Positions 44,704-55,205 of a stretch of DNA of 64,000 bases are shown here, in pieces. The position numbers and the translations under genes are program-made. The notes under the pieces are model-generated. The model was not told the origin of the DNA and searched no databases. It was given only the letters and a program-made list of their open reading frames with translations. The stretch covers positions 5,270,001 through 5,334,000 of the forward strand of contig NZ_CP063373.1 in the NCBI RefSeq assembly GCF_015160855.1, given 5' to 3'. Every line of letters begins with the position of its first letter. The stretch's first letter is position 1. The stretch comes from Streptomyces ferrugineus (GTDB lineage Bacteria > Actinomycetota > Actinomycetes > Streptomycetales > Streptomycetaceae).

Positions 44704-45264
44704 TCAGTCCGGACCTCCGACACCAGCTTGGCTGTTCAACGTGAGCAGGCGGAGGGGGTGATGCGGTTGCCGCCCCCCACCTCGACGTCCGAGGTCACCT
44801 CGCGCAGCCAGTCCGCCGCGCTCAGAGACTCCCCTATCAAACGGCCCCGGATACACCGCACCGGTACGCTCTCCGGCGATCCACAGCCGGTGCAGCCGCG
44901 AGGTCCGAGACCGGGCCGACGGTGTCACCAGCGGAACGCCATGACCGGCGAATACATCCCGCACGTCCCCCACCCGGATGCCCCCGGATGCCCCCTGCTC
45001 TGCCTGCGCCCACAGCCTCCGCAGACGCTGTCGTGCCCGGGCACTCACCGATCCGATCCGGATCCGCTCACCCCGGGCCGCGTCGGCATACTCCCGCTGC
45101 AGGTACTGACGCCGCTTCAACCGACTGCCACCCAGACCAGCTGCCAGTGCTACGACGACCCGTACCCGCTCAACGCAGTAGCCGAAGACCAGCGCCTGGC
45201 GGATCACCTCCTCGGCGACCGTCGCCCCGCCGTCATCACAAAGTAGTCGTGCTGCCGTACCCAA
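44704..45264 (-). CDS. Doubtful hypothetical ORF
   Basis: A 186-residue open frame rich in Arg, Val and Gly (LKRRQYLQREYADAARGERI, RIGSVSARARQRLRRLWAQA, GIRVGDVRDVFAGHGVPLV). The middle could be helical and DNA-binding, but the C-terminal 60 residues are low-complexity and no ribosome binding site is obvious. It may be a decayed gene or chance. No other gene is recognised between 44500 and 45608. Confidence 0.25.
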   Translation of the reverse strand: MGTAARLLCDDGGATVAEEVIRQALVFGYCVERVRVVVALAAGLGGSRLKRRQYLQREYADAARGERIRIGSVSARARQRLRRLWAQAEQGASGGIRVGDVRDVFAGHGVPLVTPSARSRTSRLHRLWIAGERTGAVYPGPFDRGVSERGGLAARGDLGRRGGGRQPHHPLRLLTLNSQAGVGGPD

Positions 45265-45608
45265 TGGACTGTTCCCCGGCGCCTGCGAATCGGACGCCGC
45301 CGAACCTCGGACTCCTCCGAATCCAAGATCGAGCTCGCCGGCGACAGCAGCGACGCCTCCCCGCTCTCCACCAGGCCCTGATCGACGAGATCAGCCCCAT
45401 TGACCGGCTCACACGCACCATTGATCAGCAGCAGAATGCGCACCCAACTCCCCTGCCGGCAACAGCACTTGCGCTCGACTGCCTGCTGAAAGGAGCGCGC
45501 TTGAGTGAGTGCTCCCGGCTACGTCATTCGGCGTGTTGCGGCCACATACCGCGCGGCGGGAGGCTGCCCCACACGCACGCCACGCAGTGCCTGGCGGAGG
45601 GGAGCGCT

Positions 45609-48600
45609 GTGAGTTACCAACTGAGCGGGCGTATCGAGGCATTACTGGGCCCGGACTGCCGTGAGGCGCCGCCCAGGACCACCGTACGGTTCTTCACGCC
45701 CAGACCGGGTGCGACCACGGCCTTCACCGTCCTGTCCAAGGCACAGGCTCAAGCACGTAAGCCCCGCTGGCTGGCCGATGCCGAGATCGACCACGATGGC
45801 CGCTTCACCGTCGACCTGCGCGCCGACGGCCGCCCCTACGAGGGAGGTCCGCTCGAGGTGGGCCTCCAGGTGACCGGCACGAAGCAGGGCCGTGGGAAGC
45901 CCCGCACGGTCGACTGCGCCCTGCTGGCCGTCACCCCTGACTGGCGCCCCGGCAACGTCGAGGGCGTTCAGGTGTGCGATTGGCAGTACGCTCTCCCGGC
46001 CCCTGCCTGGGCTCAGATACGCCAGCATCTCGGCGCCTACGTCCTCGTCGGCCTGCTCAGCACGCGCGACGGCATAGCCCCTCTGACCGGGGTGAGGGTG
46101 GCTGCCTTCGACGCCGACCTGGCCCAGGACGACCCCCTCGGCCAAGGGCACACGGATGCTGACGGCTGGTTCCGCATCGACTACCCGGCCGACGCCATGC
46201 GCCGTACCCCCCTCCCGGGAGCCTCACGCGAAGACGGCAGTGCAGATGTCTACTTCACCGCCGACCACAACGGCCGCCGCCTCCTGGATGAACCGCGCAC
46301 CGCGGGCCGCCACCGCGATCGCCGCAACGTCGGTCCCGTTTTCTGCACCCGGCTGCGCAGCGACGCCGCCCCTCTCACGCTCAGCATCGACACCCCGAAG
46401 CCCGGCAAGATCACCAACCAGCCGCGCCTGACCGTCACGGGCCACGCCGGCGAACCCTGCCGGCTCACCCTCAACGACGAGCCCGTCACCGTTGACGCCA
46501 ACAACCAGTTCACCACCCAGGTCTCGCTCACCGAGGGCGACAACGCCTTGGTCCTCACAGGCACGGCCACCGGCACCGGGGCACGGGTCCGCCGCTCGCT
46601 CTCGGTCATCCTCGACACCACCGCACCCGCGCCGCCCGACCTCGCCCTCGTCAGCGCCCACCTCGACGATGTGGGCCACGCAAGCCTGCAGGGCACCACT
46701 GCGGCAGTGGAGCCCGCCGCGGCCATCGAGGCCACCAACATCCGCACCGGCAACCACGCCGAGGCCGAAGCAGACGCTGAGGGAGCCTTCACTCTCACCA
46801 TCCCCGCCACAACGGGCGACACCCTCACCCTCACGGCCCGCGACAGCGCAGGCAACACCAGCAACCCTGTACAGCTGACCTTGTCCGGCACCCTCCCGCC
46901 CGACCCCGCCCACGTCGCGCCGCCCCTTCCGACCACCACCATCACCCCCTTGGCCGAGGCCACCGCCTTCCTCTACACAGGCCCCAACCCCATCCAGACC
47001 GGCACCGGACCGGACACCTTCCAGCCGCACCGCGTCGCCGTCCTCCGCGGCCGCGTCACCACCCCCACCGGCAACGCCCTGCCCGGCGCCACCGTCACCA
47101 TCCACGACCACCCCGAATACGGGCAGACCCGCACCCGCGCCGACGGCCACTTCGACCTTGCCGTCAACGGCGGCACCCAGCTGACCCTCAACTACACCAA
47201 GGACGGCCACCACCGGGCCCAGCGGCCCGTGACCGTTCCCTGGCAGGACTACCTCGCCGTGCCCGACGTCGTCCTCACCCGCGCCGATCCCGCCGTGACC
47301 ACCATCACCCTGACCGCCACCAGCCCCGCCCAGCTCGTCCGCGCCAGCACCGTCACCGACCACGACGGCACCCGCCGCGCCACCCTGTTCATCCCGGCCG
47401 GTACCACGGCCACGATGCGGCTCCCCGACGGCACCAGCCAACCGCTGGAACAGGCCCACATCCGCATCACCGAATACACCGTCGGCGACAGCGGACTGGC
47501 CGCCATGCCCGCCGACCTCCCTCCGGCATCCGCCTACACCTACGCCGTCGAATGCACCGCTGACGAAGCCGTCGCGGCCGGAGCCGACACGGTCCGCTTC
47601 AGCCGGCCCGTCGTGCTGTACGTCGAGAACTTCCTCGGCTTCCCCGTCGGCGGCACCGTCCCCCTGGGCTCCTACGACCACACGGCCAGCCGCTGGCAGG
47701 CGGAGCCCGACGGCCGCGTCCTCGCAGTGCTGTCGATCACCAGCGGCACAGCCGATCTCGACCTCACCGGCGAGGGCCGGCCAGCTGGCCCCGACGCCCT
47801 CGCAGCCCTGGGCATCAGCGACGAAGAGCGCGCTCACCTTGCCGCCTACCCGCCAGGTCGACAACTGTGGCGCGTACCCCTCGAGCACTTCTCCCCGGAA
47901 GACTGCAACTGGACTGCTCAGCCCGAGGACCCGAAGGCCACCCCTCCCGACCAGAAGGTCCCCGCCAAGACCGCCTCCACACAACCTGCGTGCCACATGT
48001 CGGGATCCATCATCGATGTCGACAACCAGATCCTCCAGGAACACCGCCCGCTCGCATGCACCGGCCTGAGCCTCTGTTACTGCAGCGACCGCGCTGAGGG
48101 CTTCAGCGAGAACCACCGCCTGCGCATTCCGCTCACCTCCGAGCAGCCGCCCAGCTCGCTACGGCGCATCGAACTCGACATCGCCTGCGAAGGACGCACG
48201 CTCCACCACACCTACGCACCCGAGCCGTCCCTCGCCCACACCTTCGTCTGGGACGGCAAAGACGCCGCCGGACGGCGCACACAGGGCGCCCGCCCCGTCA
48301 CCATCACCATCGGATACGTCTACAGGGCCGTCTACACCACACCCGCCAACTTCGAACGATCCTTCGGCCTCATCGCCGGAGCCAGCAGGCCCGGCGGAGC
48401 GAGCAGCCGGCCGCGCCCCCTCACCGACAGCGCACGCCAGGAGATCACCCTGCGCCAGCGCTACACCACCACGATCGGCGCATGGACCACGCCCCGCGAA
48501 GCCGGCCTCGGCGGCTGGTCACTCAACCTCCACCACACCTACGACCCCGTCGCCCAGACGCTCTACCTCGGTGACGGCCGCCAACGCCAAGCCGAACCCT

Positions 48601-51600
48601 TCAGCCCCGTCATCACCACCATCGCCGGCACCGGACAGGCCGGCGACGACGGCGACGCAGGCCCCGCCACCAAAGCCCGCGTCCAGGGCATCATCCGCGG
48701 CATGGCCGTCGCTGCCGACGGCACCCTCTACTTCTCCGACACCTGGAACAACCGCGTCCGCAAAATCACCCCGGACGGCACCATCACCACCTTCGCCGGC
48801 GCCCCCGGACCACCCCAAGCCCTCGGAGACGGAGGCCCAGCAACCGCCGCACGCGTCGGCCAACCCACCGGCCTCGCCATCGCCCACGACAACACCCTCT
48901 ACATCGTCTCCGACCGACGCCTGCGAAAAGTCGCCCCCGACGGCACCATCACCACCGTCGCCGTCCTGGAAGGCATCACCAGCCAGCCACTCCACGGCCT
49001 CGCCCTGGGCCCCGACGGCAGCCTCTACGTCGCCGAGACCGGCCGCCGCATCTTCCGCGTCACACCCGACGGCGACCTCACCGTCTACGCCGGAGACGGC
49101 GACGCCTTCCGCGACAACGTGCCCGCCACCGAGACCAAGCTCGATCCGTTCGACATGGTCATCGCCCCCGACAGCAGCCTCTACGTCGCCGACTACCGGC
49201 AAGCCCGCATCCGCCGCATCACCCCTGATGGCACCATCACCACGTTCGCCGGCACCCACCCCGGCATCCACGGCGACGGCGGCCCGGCCACCCAAGCCCA
49301 ACTCAGCGCAGTCGGCCTCGCCCTCCACCCAGACGGCACCCTCTACATCACCGACCGAGACCACGCCTCCATCCGCGCCATCACCCCGGACGGCACCATC
49401 ACCACCATCGCCGGTACCGGCCACCGCGGAACCGAAGGAGACGGCCAACGCGCCATCAGCGCCCAGCTCCGCGACCCCGAGCACATCGCCCTCGCCCCCG
49501 ACGGCACCCTCTACATCAGCGACGCCCTCACCCACCGCATCCGCAAGATCGCCTCCCCCTACCCCGGATTCACGGCCGGTGAAATGGCCATCCCCTCAGA
49601 GGACGGCCACGAGATCCACATCCTCGACTCACGCCGGCACCACACCCGCACCATCAACGCGTACACCGGCGCCACCATCACCGCCTTCCATTACGACGAC
49701 CACGACCGCCTCACCGGCATCACCCACGGCAACCCGGCCGAGGACAACACCGTCACCATCACCCGCAATCCCGACGGCCACCCCACCGCCATCACCGGCC
49801 CCGACGGTCAGCGGACCCAACTCACCCTGAATACCGACGGATACCTCGCCCAGATCGCCGACCCCGCCGGTGCCCGAACGGCGTTCAGCTACCACCCCGG
49901 TGGACTCCTCGCCACCCTCACCAACCCACTCGGGCACAAGCACAGCTACACCTACGAGACCGACGCGCGGCTGCACAGCGATACCAACCCTTCGGGCACC
50001 ACCACCCTCGCCGCCAAGCGCACCCTCGACGGCCACACCGTCACAGCACTCACCACCGAAGGAAGAGAGTCCGCCTTCACCGAAGAACGCCTGCCAACCC
50101 GAGCCACACGTCGCACGGTTCACTGCTGCGGAGAACACGCCACTGTCACCACCTCCGCAGCTGACGGCAGCCGCACGACCACCACGGCCGACGGCACCGT
50201 CCACACAGTGAAGACCGGCTCAGACCCTCGCTGGGGCACGCAAGCACCCCTCATGACCGAGAGTTCCACCACCACACCCGCCGGACTCCGCCGGACCACC
50301 ACCATCGAGCAGACCGCCGACCTGGCCGACCCGACGAACCCCCTCAGCCTGATACGTCTGACCCGACGCGCCACCACTGACGGTCGCGCCTACACCACGA
50401 CATACGACGCCGCTACCCGCACCTGGACCTACACCCCGCCCAACGGCCCCGCCACAACGGTCACCACAGACGACACAGGACGGCTGATCCGCGCCCAAAC
50501 CGGCGCACTCGCCCCTCTCGGCGTGACCTACGACAACCGCGGCCGCCTTGCCACGCTGACCCGGGGTGCCGGAACGACAGCGCGCACCTGGACCTGCCAC
50601 TACTCGGCGGCAGGCGACCTCGCACAAATCACCAATCCGCTCGGACAGACCACCGAGCTCGCCCGCGATGTCGTCGGCCGTCCGACCACCATCACCGCAC
50701 CGGACGACAACAGCCTCCGCATCGGACATGACACGGTGGGCAACGTCGTAGCCCTCACTCCCGCTGGACATCCACCGCACACCTTTGCATACGACGGGGC
50801 AGGCAACCTGACGGCCTACAAGCCACCACCCATTCCCGCCGGCGCGGAACCGACGCTGTACACCTACGACGCTGACCACCTCCTCACGGGCATCACTCGC
50901 CCCGGCAACCGGAATACGGTCCTGCTTTATGACGCAGCAGGCCGCTTGGAACAAATCAGCAACGGCAGCCAAAGCACCAAATGGACCTACATCGACGGAA
51001 CCCGACGGCCGGCCACTATCACCAGCTCAGGCGGCTCGATTCTCACTCGCACCTTCGATGGCCCCCTCCTCACCGGCGAAGCGTGGCAAGGACCAGTCAC
51101 CGGAACCGTCCGCTTCACCTACGACAACCGATTCCTTCGCGCCTCACAGCAGATCGGCACCGAAAGTCCGATCCTCCTGACCCGCGACGCCGACGGGCGG
51201 ATTACCAATGTGGGCGATTTGCAGATCCACACCGACCCCGAGACCGGACTGCGCACGGCAATTTCTCTGGGAACCGTCACCGAAACATGGACGCATAATT
51301 CCTTCGGAGAACCAATCGAGCACCGCGTTAAGCACCGCAATACCGAAATCTACGCCGTCACGTACGACCGGGACCAACTCGGCCGGATAACCGAGAAACA
51401 CGAAACCGTCGACGGAAACACCGAGCACGCCCTCTACACCTACGACGAACGCGGACGCCTGGCATCCACCACTATTGATGGGACCACCACGAGCTATACC
51501 TACGACAGCAATGGCAATCGCACCGCTGTCCGCACCAACGGAGCTACGCTTACCGCTACGTACAACGACCAGGATCAGCTTATGACGCTCGGGAGCCAGA

Positions 51601-52622
51601 CACTGAACTATGGTCCGGACGGCGAGTTGGAGAAGAAGACGGATCCGCTCCTGGGCGCAACCAGTTTCCGATACGACAATTTCATGAATCTGATCACCGT
51701 CGACCTCCCGAATGGATCCGAGATCCAATATGTTCTAGATGCGGCAGACCGCCCAGTCACCCGCATTGTCGACAGCAACCATAGTCGCACCTACCTGTAC
51801 GACAATTTTCGGCGCCCCATTGCCGAACTCGGCACCGACGGACAGATCAACACTGAGTTCGTATTCGACACCCTCGACTCCGCACCCGCTTACCTTCGTA
51901 AATCAGGACAGATCTACCGCATAGTTACCGACCATCTCGGCAGTCCTCGCCTCGTCATTAACACGGCGACCGGTAAAGTGGCTCAGCGGCTCGACTACGG
52001 ACCGTGGGGAGATGTCGTCCACGATACCCAGCCAGGTTTTCAGCCTTTTGGCTTTGCGGGCGGGCACTATGATCCCGGAACGGAATTGATTCGGTACGGC
52101 GTGCGATACTACGACCCGCCATCCGGCCGCTGGACAACGAAAGACCCCATGGGGATCGTCGGCGAATCCGTCAATCGCTATCTCTATTGCGCAAATAACC
52201 CGGTCAATCGAATCGACCCGAACGGAACATTGGACAAGGCAATCGGCATAGAAATAGACTTCTCTGCCGTTGCACCATGGTTTTCTGGAGGCGGTGGAAA
52301 GTTTGGAGTAAACCTGCAATGGGTGATAGGTAAGTGGATTGACGTATACTGGGTGACCCCCACGGACAAACCATCCAGCGGATTCTCGATTGGCCTCAGT
52401 TGCGAAGTCAATTTCGCCTCGGGGCAGGGAGATTGGAAAGGGATTGCCGAGTCACGTGGCGGTAATGTCGGACCCTTCAGCGGTTCTCAGTTCAACGGCG
52501 TCTACAATCCGGCATCATATGAAGTGCCGTGGGCAGGAATAAGCCTTGGCGTAAGCGGAGGGCCAAGCCTGGGTTTCTATGAGACTGAAACCAGCTATAA
52601 CCCTTGGTTCGGAAATAAATAG
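45609..52622 (+). CDS. Giant Rhs/YD-repeat polymorphic toxin with NHL propeller
   Basis: A 2337-residue protein. The GTG (SYQLSGRIEALLG) follows GGAGGGG; in-frame codons further upstream are junk-like. No signal peptide is seen, so export needs a dedicated route. In order: an N-terminal beta domain with carboxypeptidase-regulatory-like repeats (about 130-220 and 470-560), Ig-like segments (about 250-430), six NHL propeller repeats (about 1000-1320, unit LYFSDTWNNRVRKITPDGTI), many YD repeats (1350-2090), and the Rhs core LGSPRLVINTATGKVAQRLD to YLYCANNPVNRIDPNG. Past that cleavage-type motif, the last ~130 residues (GIEIDFSAVAPWFSGGGGKF to NPWFGNK) are the variable tip, Gly-rich, in visibly lower-GC codons, probably the toxin. 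Its activity is not recognised. Confidence 0.9.
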   Translation: MSYQLSGRIEALLGPDCREAPPRTTVRFFTPRPGATTAFTVLSKAQAQARKPRWLADAEIDHDGRFTVDLRADGRPYEGGPLEVGLQVTGTKQGRGKPRTVDCALLAVTPDWRPGNVEGVQVCDWQYALPAPAWAQIRQHLGAYVLVGLLSTRDGIAPLTGVRVAAFDADLAQDDPLGQGHTDADGWFRIDYPADAMRRTPLPGASREDGSADVYFTADHNGRRLLDEPRTAGRHRDRRNVGPVFCTRLRSDAAPLTLSIDTPKPGKITNQPRLTVTGHAGEPCRLTLNDEPVTVDANNQFTTQVSLTEGDNALVLTGTATGTGARVRRSLSVILDTTAPAPPDLALVSAHLDDVGHASLQGTTAAVEPAAAIEATNIRTGNHAEAEADAEGAFTLTIPATTGDTLTLTARDSAGNTSNPVQLTLSGTLPPDPAHVAPPLPTTTITPLAEATAFLYTGPNPIQTGTGPDTFQPHRVAVLRGRVTTPTGNALPGATVTIHDHPEYGQTRTRADGHFDLAVNGGTQLTLNYTKDGHHRAQRPVTVPWQDYLAVPDVVLTRADPAVTTITLTATSPAQLVRASTVTDHDGTRRATLFIPAGTTATMRLPDGTSQPLEQAHIRITEYTVGDSGLAAMPADLPPASAYTYAVECTADEAVAAGADTVRFSRPVVLYVENFLGFPVGGTVPLGSYDHTASRWQAEPDGRVLAVLSITSGTADLDLTGEGRPAGPDALAALGISDEERAHLAAYPPGRQLWRVPLEHFSPEDCNWTAQPEDPKATPPDQKVPAKTASTQPACHMSGSIIDVDNQILQEHRPLACTGLSLCYCSDRAEGFSENHRLRIPLTSEQPPSSLRRIELDIACEGRTLHHTYAPEPSLAHTFVWDGKDAAGRRTQGARPVTITIGYVYRAVYTTPANFERSFGLIAGASRPGGASSRPRPLTDSARQEITLRQRYTTTIGAWTTPREAGLGGWSLNLHHTYDPVAQTLYLGDGRQRQAEPFSPVITTIAGTGQAGDDGDAGPATKARVQGIIRGMAVAADGTLYFSDTWNNRVRKITPDGTITTFAGAPGPPQALGDGGPATAARVGQPTGLAIAHDNTLYIVSDRRLRKVAPDGTITTVAVLEGITSQPLHGLALGPDGSLYVAETGRRIFRVTPDGDLTVYAGDGDAFRDNVPATETKLDPFDMVIAPDSSLYVADYRQARIRRITPDGTITTFAGTHPGIHGDGGPATQAQLSAVGLALHPDGTLYITDRDHASIRAITPDGTITTIAGTGHRGTEGDGQRAISAQLRDPEHIALAPDGTLYISDALTHRIRKIASPYPGFTAGEMAIPSEDGHEIHILDSRRHHTRTINAYTGATITAFHYDDHDRLTGITHGNPAEDNTVTITRNPDGHPTAITGPDGQRTQLTLNTDGYLAQIADPAGARTAFSYHPGGLLATLTNPLGHKHSYTYETDARLHSDTNPSGTTTLAAKRTLDGHTVTALTTEGRESAFTEERLPTRATRRTVHCCGEHATVTTSAADGSRTTTTADGTVHTVKTGSDPRWGTQAPLMTESSTTTPAGLRRTTTIEQTADLADPTNPLSLIRLTRRATTDGRAYTTTYDAATRTWTYTPPNGPATTVTTDDTGRLIRAQTGALAPLGVTYDNRGRLATLTRGAGTTARTWTCHYSAAGDLAQITNPLGQTTELARDVVGRPTTITAPDDNSLRIGHDTVGNVVALTPAGHPPHTFAYDGAGNLTAYKPPPIPAGAEPTLYTYDADHLLTGITRPGNRNTVLLYDAAGRLEQISNGSQSTKWTYIDGTRRPATITSSGGSILTRTFDGPLLTGEAWQGPVTGTVRFTYDNRFLRASQQIGTESPILLTRDADGRITNVGDLQIHTDPETGLRTAISLGTVTETWTHNSFGEPIEHRVKHRNTEIYAVTYDRDQLGRITEKHETVDGNTEHALYTYDERGRLASTTIDGTTTSYTYDSNGNRTAVRTNGATLTATYNDQDQLMTLGSQTLNYGPDGELEKKTDPLLGATSFRYDNFMNLITVDLPNGSEIQYVLDAADRPVTRIVDSNHSRTYLYDNFRRPIAELGTDGQINTEFVFDTLDSAPAYLRKSGQIYRIVTDHLGSPRLVINTATGKVAQRLDYGPWGDVVHDTQPGFQPFGFAGGHYDPGTELIRYGVRYYDPPSGRWTTKDPMGIVGESVNRYLYCANNPVNRIDPNGTLDKAIGIEIDFSAVAPWFSGGGGKFGVNLQWVIGKWIDVYWVTPTDKPSSGFSIGLSCEVNFASGQGDWKGIAESRGGNVGPFSGSQFNGVYNPASYEVPWAGISLGVSGGPSLGFYETETSYNPWFGNK

Positions 52623-52808
52623 CCCACCCGAAGGTGCTGCCCAAGCCGTTCGAGGCCGACGGCGGCAGGCCGCGCCTTCCCTTACCGATGTCTCACACCC
52701 CGGAAGTCTCAGGCACCGCTGAGACACGATGCGCTCACCACCGATGGTTCGGGAGCCGACAGAGTAATAGGGCCGCGGCCGTCTGCGCGGCACAGATAAC
52801 CTGCGCCA

Positions 52809-53741
52809 ATGAAGCGGATTCAGCGGGTCGCCGGCGTGATCGTCGGCTCAGCGGTGGGTGACGCGCTGGGTGCCCCCTTCGAGTTCGGTCCCCAGGGAGC
52901 GTTCTCCGCGCGGTTTCCCGCGCCCGGTGCCGGTGATGACGAGATGTGCGGAGGCGGTGGCTGGGACCCCGGCGAGGCAACCGACGACACGCAGATGGCC
53001 ATCCTGGTCGCGGAGTCGCTGCTGGAGCGGGGCGGACTGGATTTGCCGGACATCTTCGCCCGCTTCCAGCGGTGGGCGGCGTCAGAGCCGAAGGACATCG
53101 GCTTGCAGACCGACGACGTCCTGACCAACGGCATGCCCTGGGACCTCGCCGCCGCGATCCATTTCCAGGTCAACCAGCGAGCCGCGGGAAACGGCTCCTT
53201 GATGCGGGCATCGACCTCCGCGGTCCACTTCGCTGCCACCGGCCAGGAAGGCACCATGGACGCGGCCCGCCGGATCGCTGCCCTGACCCACGGTGACCGC
53301 GCGGCCTGGGAAGGCACCGCGATCTTCCACGAACTCGTCCGCGTCATGTTCGAGAACACCGACCCCCTCGCCGCGCTCCCGGACATCCTGGCTCATGTCC
53401 ACCCCGACCACCGCGGCCGTTACGCCACCGTCCTCGCGCCTGACTGGCACCCCGATCAGGCGACCGAGTTCAACGGCGCCGTCTGGCCCTGCTTGGGCTC
53501 CGCCGTCTGGGCCCTTCGCACCACCGCCAGCTTCGAAGACGCGATACGTGCGGCGATCGACCTCGGCGGTGACACGGACACCGTCGCCGCAGTGACCGGA
53601 GGCCTCGCGGGGGCGTACTACGGGCTGGATGCAATCCCCGCGCGCTGGACCCAGCCGCTCCATGTCCCTCTCCCAGGATTCGACGGGCGAGTGCTGCACC
53701 TAGCGGATCTGCTCCACCTTGCACACCGCCTCGGAGGCTGA
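52809..53741 (+). CDS. ADP-ribosylglycohydrolase (DraG/ARH family)
   Basis: A 310-residue enzyme. The family removes ADP-ribose from proteins using two metal ions. Ligand motifs are present: GDALGAPFEF near 19-28, EATDDTQMAILV (about 57-68, with the acidic triplet), NGSLMRASTSAVHF in the middle and DLGGDTDTVAAVTGGLAGA (about 258-276). The ribosome site is weak. It follows the Rhs gene in the same direction by 186 bp. In the known Tre/Tri toxin pair an ARH-type protein gives immunity to an ADP-ribosylating toxin, so an immunity or counter-modification role is possible but not shown. Confidence 0.9.
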   Translation: MKRIQRVAGVIVGSAVGDALGAPFEFGPQGAFSARFPAPGAGDDEMCGGGGWDPGEATDDTQMAILVAESLLERGGLDLPDIFARFQRWAASEPKDIGLQTDDVLTNGMPWDLAAAIHFQVNQRAAGNGSLMRASTSAVHFAATGQEGTMDAARRIAALTHGDRAAWEGTAIFHELVRVMFENTDPLAALPDILAHVHPDHRGRYATVLAPDWHPDQATEFNGAVWPCLGSAVWALRTTASFEDAIRAAIDLGGDTDTVAAVTGGLAGAYYGLDAIPARWTQPLHVPLPGFDGRVLHLADLLHLAHRLGG

Positions 53742-53797
53742 ACCGGGCGCTGCTCCGCACTCTCCGCGAACTCCGGCCCTCAGCCGCAGTCACCTGA

Positions 53798-54680
53798 CCA
53801 GTGAGCTTCTTCGAGTTGGCCTCCGATCAGGCGACCGCCGACGAAGCGCAACGAGCGAGGCCCCCGAGCTGTTGATCGAGATGTCTGACGTCTCAACCAC
53901 GCTGCTCGGGGGCCTCGTTGGTCATCTATCCTGCCGCACTCGACCTGCCCCATGCACTCGTGGAGTGGGTGACCATGCTCGTCGTCACCCGTGAGGGCGA
54001 CCGGCGATGCAAGCTCCGTCCGTCCCAGCGCGCGATGGTGGCACTGGTGTACCTGCGCGAACACACCACCCTGGCAAAGATCGCTGCCGGGTTCGGGATC
54101 AGCGAGTCCACCGCCCACGCCTACACCAGCTCGGTCATCCACCTGCTCGCCGAACGCGCACCGGGTCTGCTGAAAGTCCTGCGCGAGACCGATGCGGACT
54201 TCGTCCTGCTGGACGGCACGCTCGCCGAGTGCGACCGCGTCGGCGACGGACGAGCTGACTACTCCCACAAGCACCGCCGGCACGGAGTGAACGTGCAGGT
54301 GGTCACCGATCCGGGCGGTCGGCTGCTATGGCTCTCACCCGCACTGCCCGGCCGAGCCCACGACCTGACCGCTGCCCGCACCCACCGCATCATCCGCATC
54401 TGCGAGCGCCAAGGCGTCCCTGTCCTCGCCGACCTCGCCTACCAGGGCGGCGGCCCCTGGGTGACCACGGGCATCAAGCGCAGGCCACTGCGGGAACTCA
54501 CTCTCACCGAGAAGACCATCAACCGGGCCCTGGCCGCGGCACGTGCACCGGTCGAACGCGGCGTCGCACGCCTCAAAGCCTGGCGCATCTTCCGCAGATC
54601 CCGATGCAGTCCGAACCGCATGACGTCAATCGCCAAAGCCATCCTCACCCTGGAGCGGCAACGCTGAAGAAGCTCAGTGG
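53798..54680 (+). mobile_element. IS5-group element inserted at the end of a minus-strand gene
   Basis: Imperfect terminal repeats share GAGCTTCTTC (left CCAGTGAGCTTCTTC; right reversed CCACTGAGCTTCTTC). About 880 bp. The target duplication is not certain. The right end supplies the last codons and stop of the gene at 54645-55205. Confidence 0.75.
53918..54667 (+). CDS. IS5-group transposase (HARBI1-like DDE)
   Basis: About 249 residues, intact. The helix-turn-helix [20 protein letters not shown] (about 50-69) precedes the DDE core: Asp in [15 protein letters not shown], Asp in [16 protein letters not shown] and Glu in [21 protein letters not shown] is used as start; no ATG gives the complete N-terminus. 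Likely functional with the flanking repeats. Confidence 0.85.
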   Translation: MVIYPAALDLPHALVEWVTMLVVTREGDRRCKLRPSQRAMVALVYLREHTTLAKIAAGFGISESTAHAYTSSVIHLLAERAPGLLKVLRETDADFVLLDGTLAECDRVGDGRADYSHKHRRHGVNVQVVTDPGGRLLWLSPALPGRAHDLTAARTHRIIRICERQGVPVLADLAYQGGGPWVTTGIKRRPLRELTLTEKTINRALAAARAPVERGVARLKAWRIFRRSRCSPNRMTSIAKAILTLERQR

Positions 54681-55205
54681 CTCCGCAAGGAGGACGACTC
54701 GATCAGCTTCGACATCGAATCCGAGCACCGGATGACCATGGGCACCCTCCGGACGCATCAGCACCGGCTTGCCCAACCGCCGCCCGATCTCCCGCAAGAA
54801 ACCGCAGAACACATCAAGTCGCTCCTGCCCCTGCAACTCGCGCAGATCAACGTCGAAATCGATCTCCTCGTCTGAGTAGAAGCGGAAGATCGCCAGCACA
54901 TCAGCTCTCAGCCAGACACGCAGGCTCGGGCACTCAGCATCCGCTGGTCGAGACAGCGCAGCCTCCGCCCGAGGCAGGGGAAGCACTCTTTCTCCTTCGG
55001 AGTACTGGCACTTCCAGCCCGTCTCCACGACGAGATCCAGTACGTCCTGCCAGTTGTGCCCCGAGGCATCAGGGACACTAACGTCTGGTAGCGATCCCAT
55101 CAGGTCCGGATCGAAGAAGCACTTCACGTCATCCCACAGCAGATCAGCCACACCGTCATACTCCCCGGCGCCCGGCCTGGGAGGCAGCCCTGTTTCCCTG
55201 ATCAC
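54645..55205 (-). CDS. Hypothetical protein whose C-terminus comes from an IS
   Basis: A 186-residue acidic protein: GTG start, N-terminal [20 protein letters not shown], central [20 protein letters not shown] and [20 protein letters not shown], then [18 protein letters not shown]. The last ~12 residues ([12 protein letters not shown]) and stop are read from the terminal repeat of the IS5-type element, so the natural end was cut off. No catalytic motif is recognised. It could be an immunity-type or regulatory protein; that is speculation from size and charge. Confidence 0.6.
   Translation of the reverse strand: MIRETGLPPRPGAGEYDGVADLLWDDVKCFFDPDLMGSLPDVSVPDASGHNWQDVLDLVVETGWKCQYSEGERVLPLPRAEAALSRPADAECPSLRVWLRADVLAIFRFYSDEEIDFDVDLRELQGQERLDVFCGFLREIGRRLGKPVLMRPEGAHGHPVLGFDVEADRVVLLAEPLSFFSVAAPG

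Noticed and set aside
44922..45608. Upstream extension of the Rhs open frame by about 229 codons
   Set aside because: Composition is Pro/Arg/His-rich read-through without a ribosome site; the GTG at 45609 has GGAGGGG and begins a protein-like sequence.
46224..48116. 630-codon minus-strand frame inside the Rhs gene
   Set aside because: Low-complexity Gly/Val/Asp shadow of repetitive coding sequence.
48600..49560. Regular repeats that could suggest a CRISPR array
   Set aside because: They are in-frame NHL protein repeats (about 150-220 bp apart, variable), not short identical DNA repeats with spacers.
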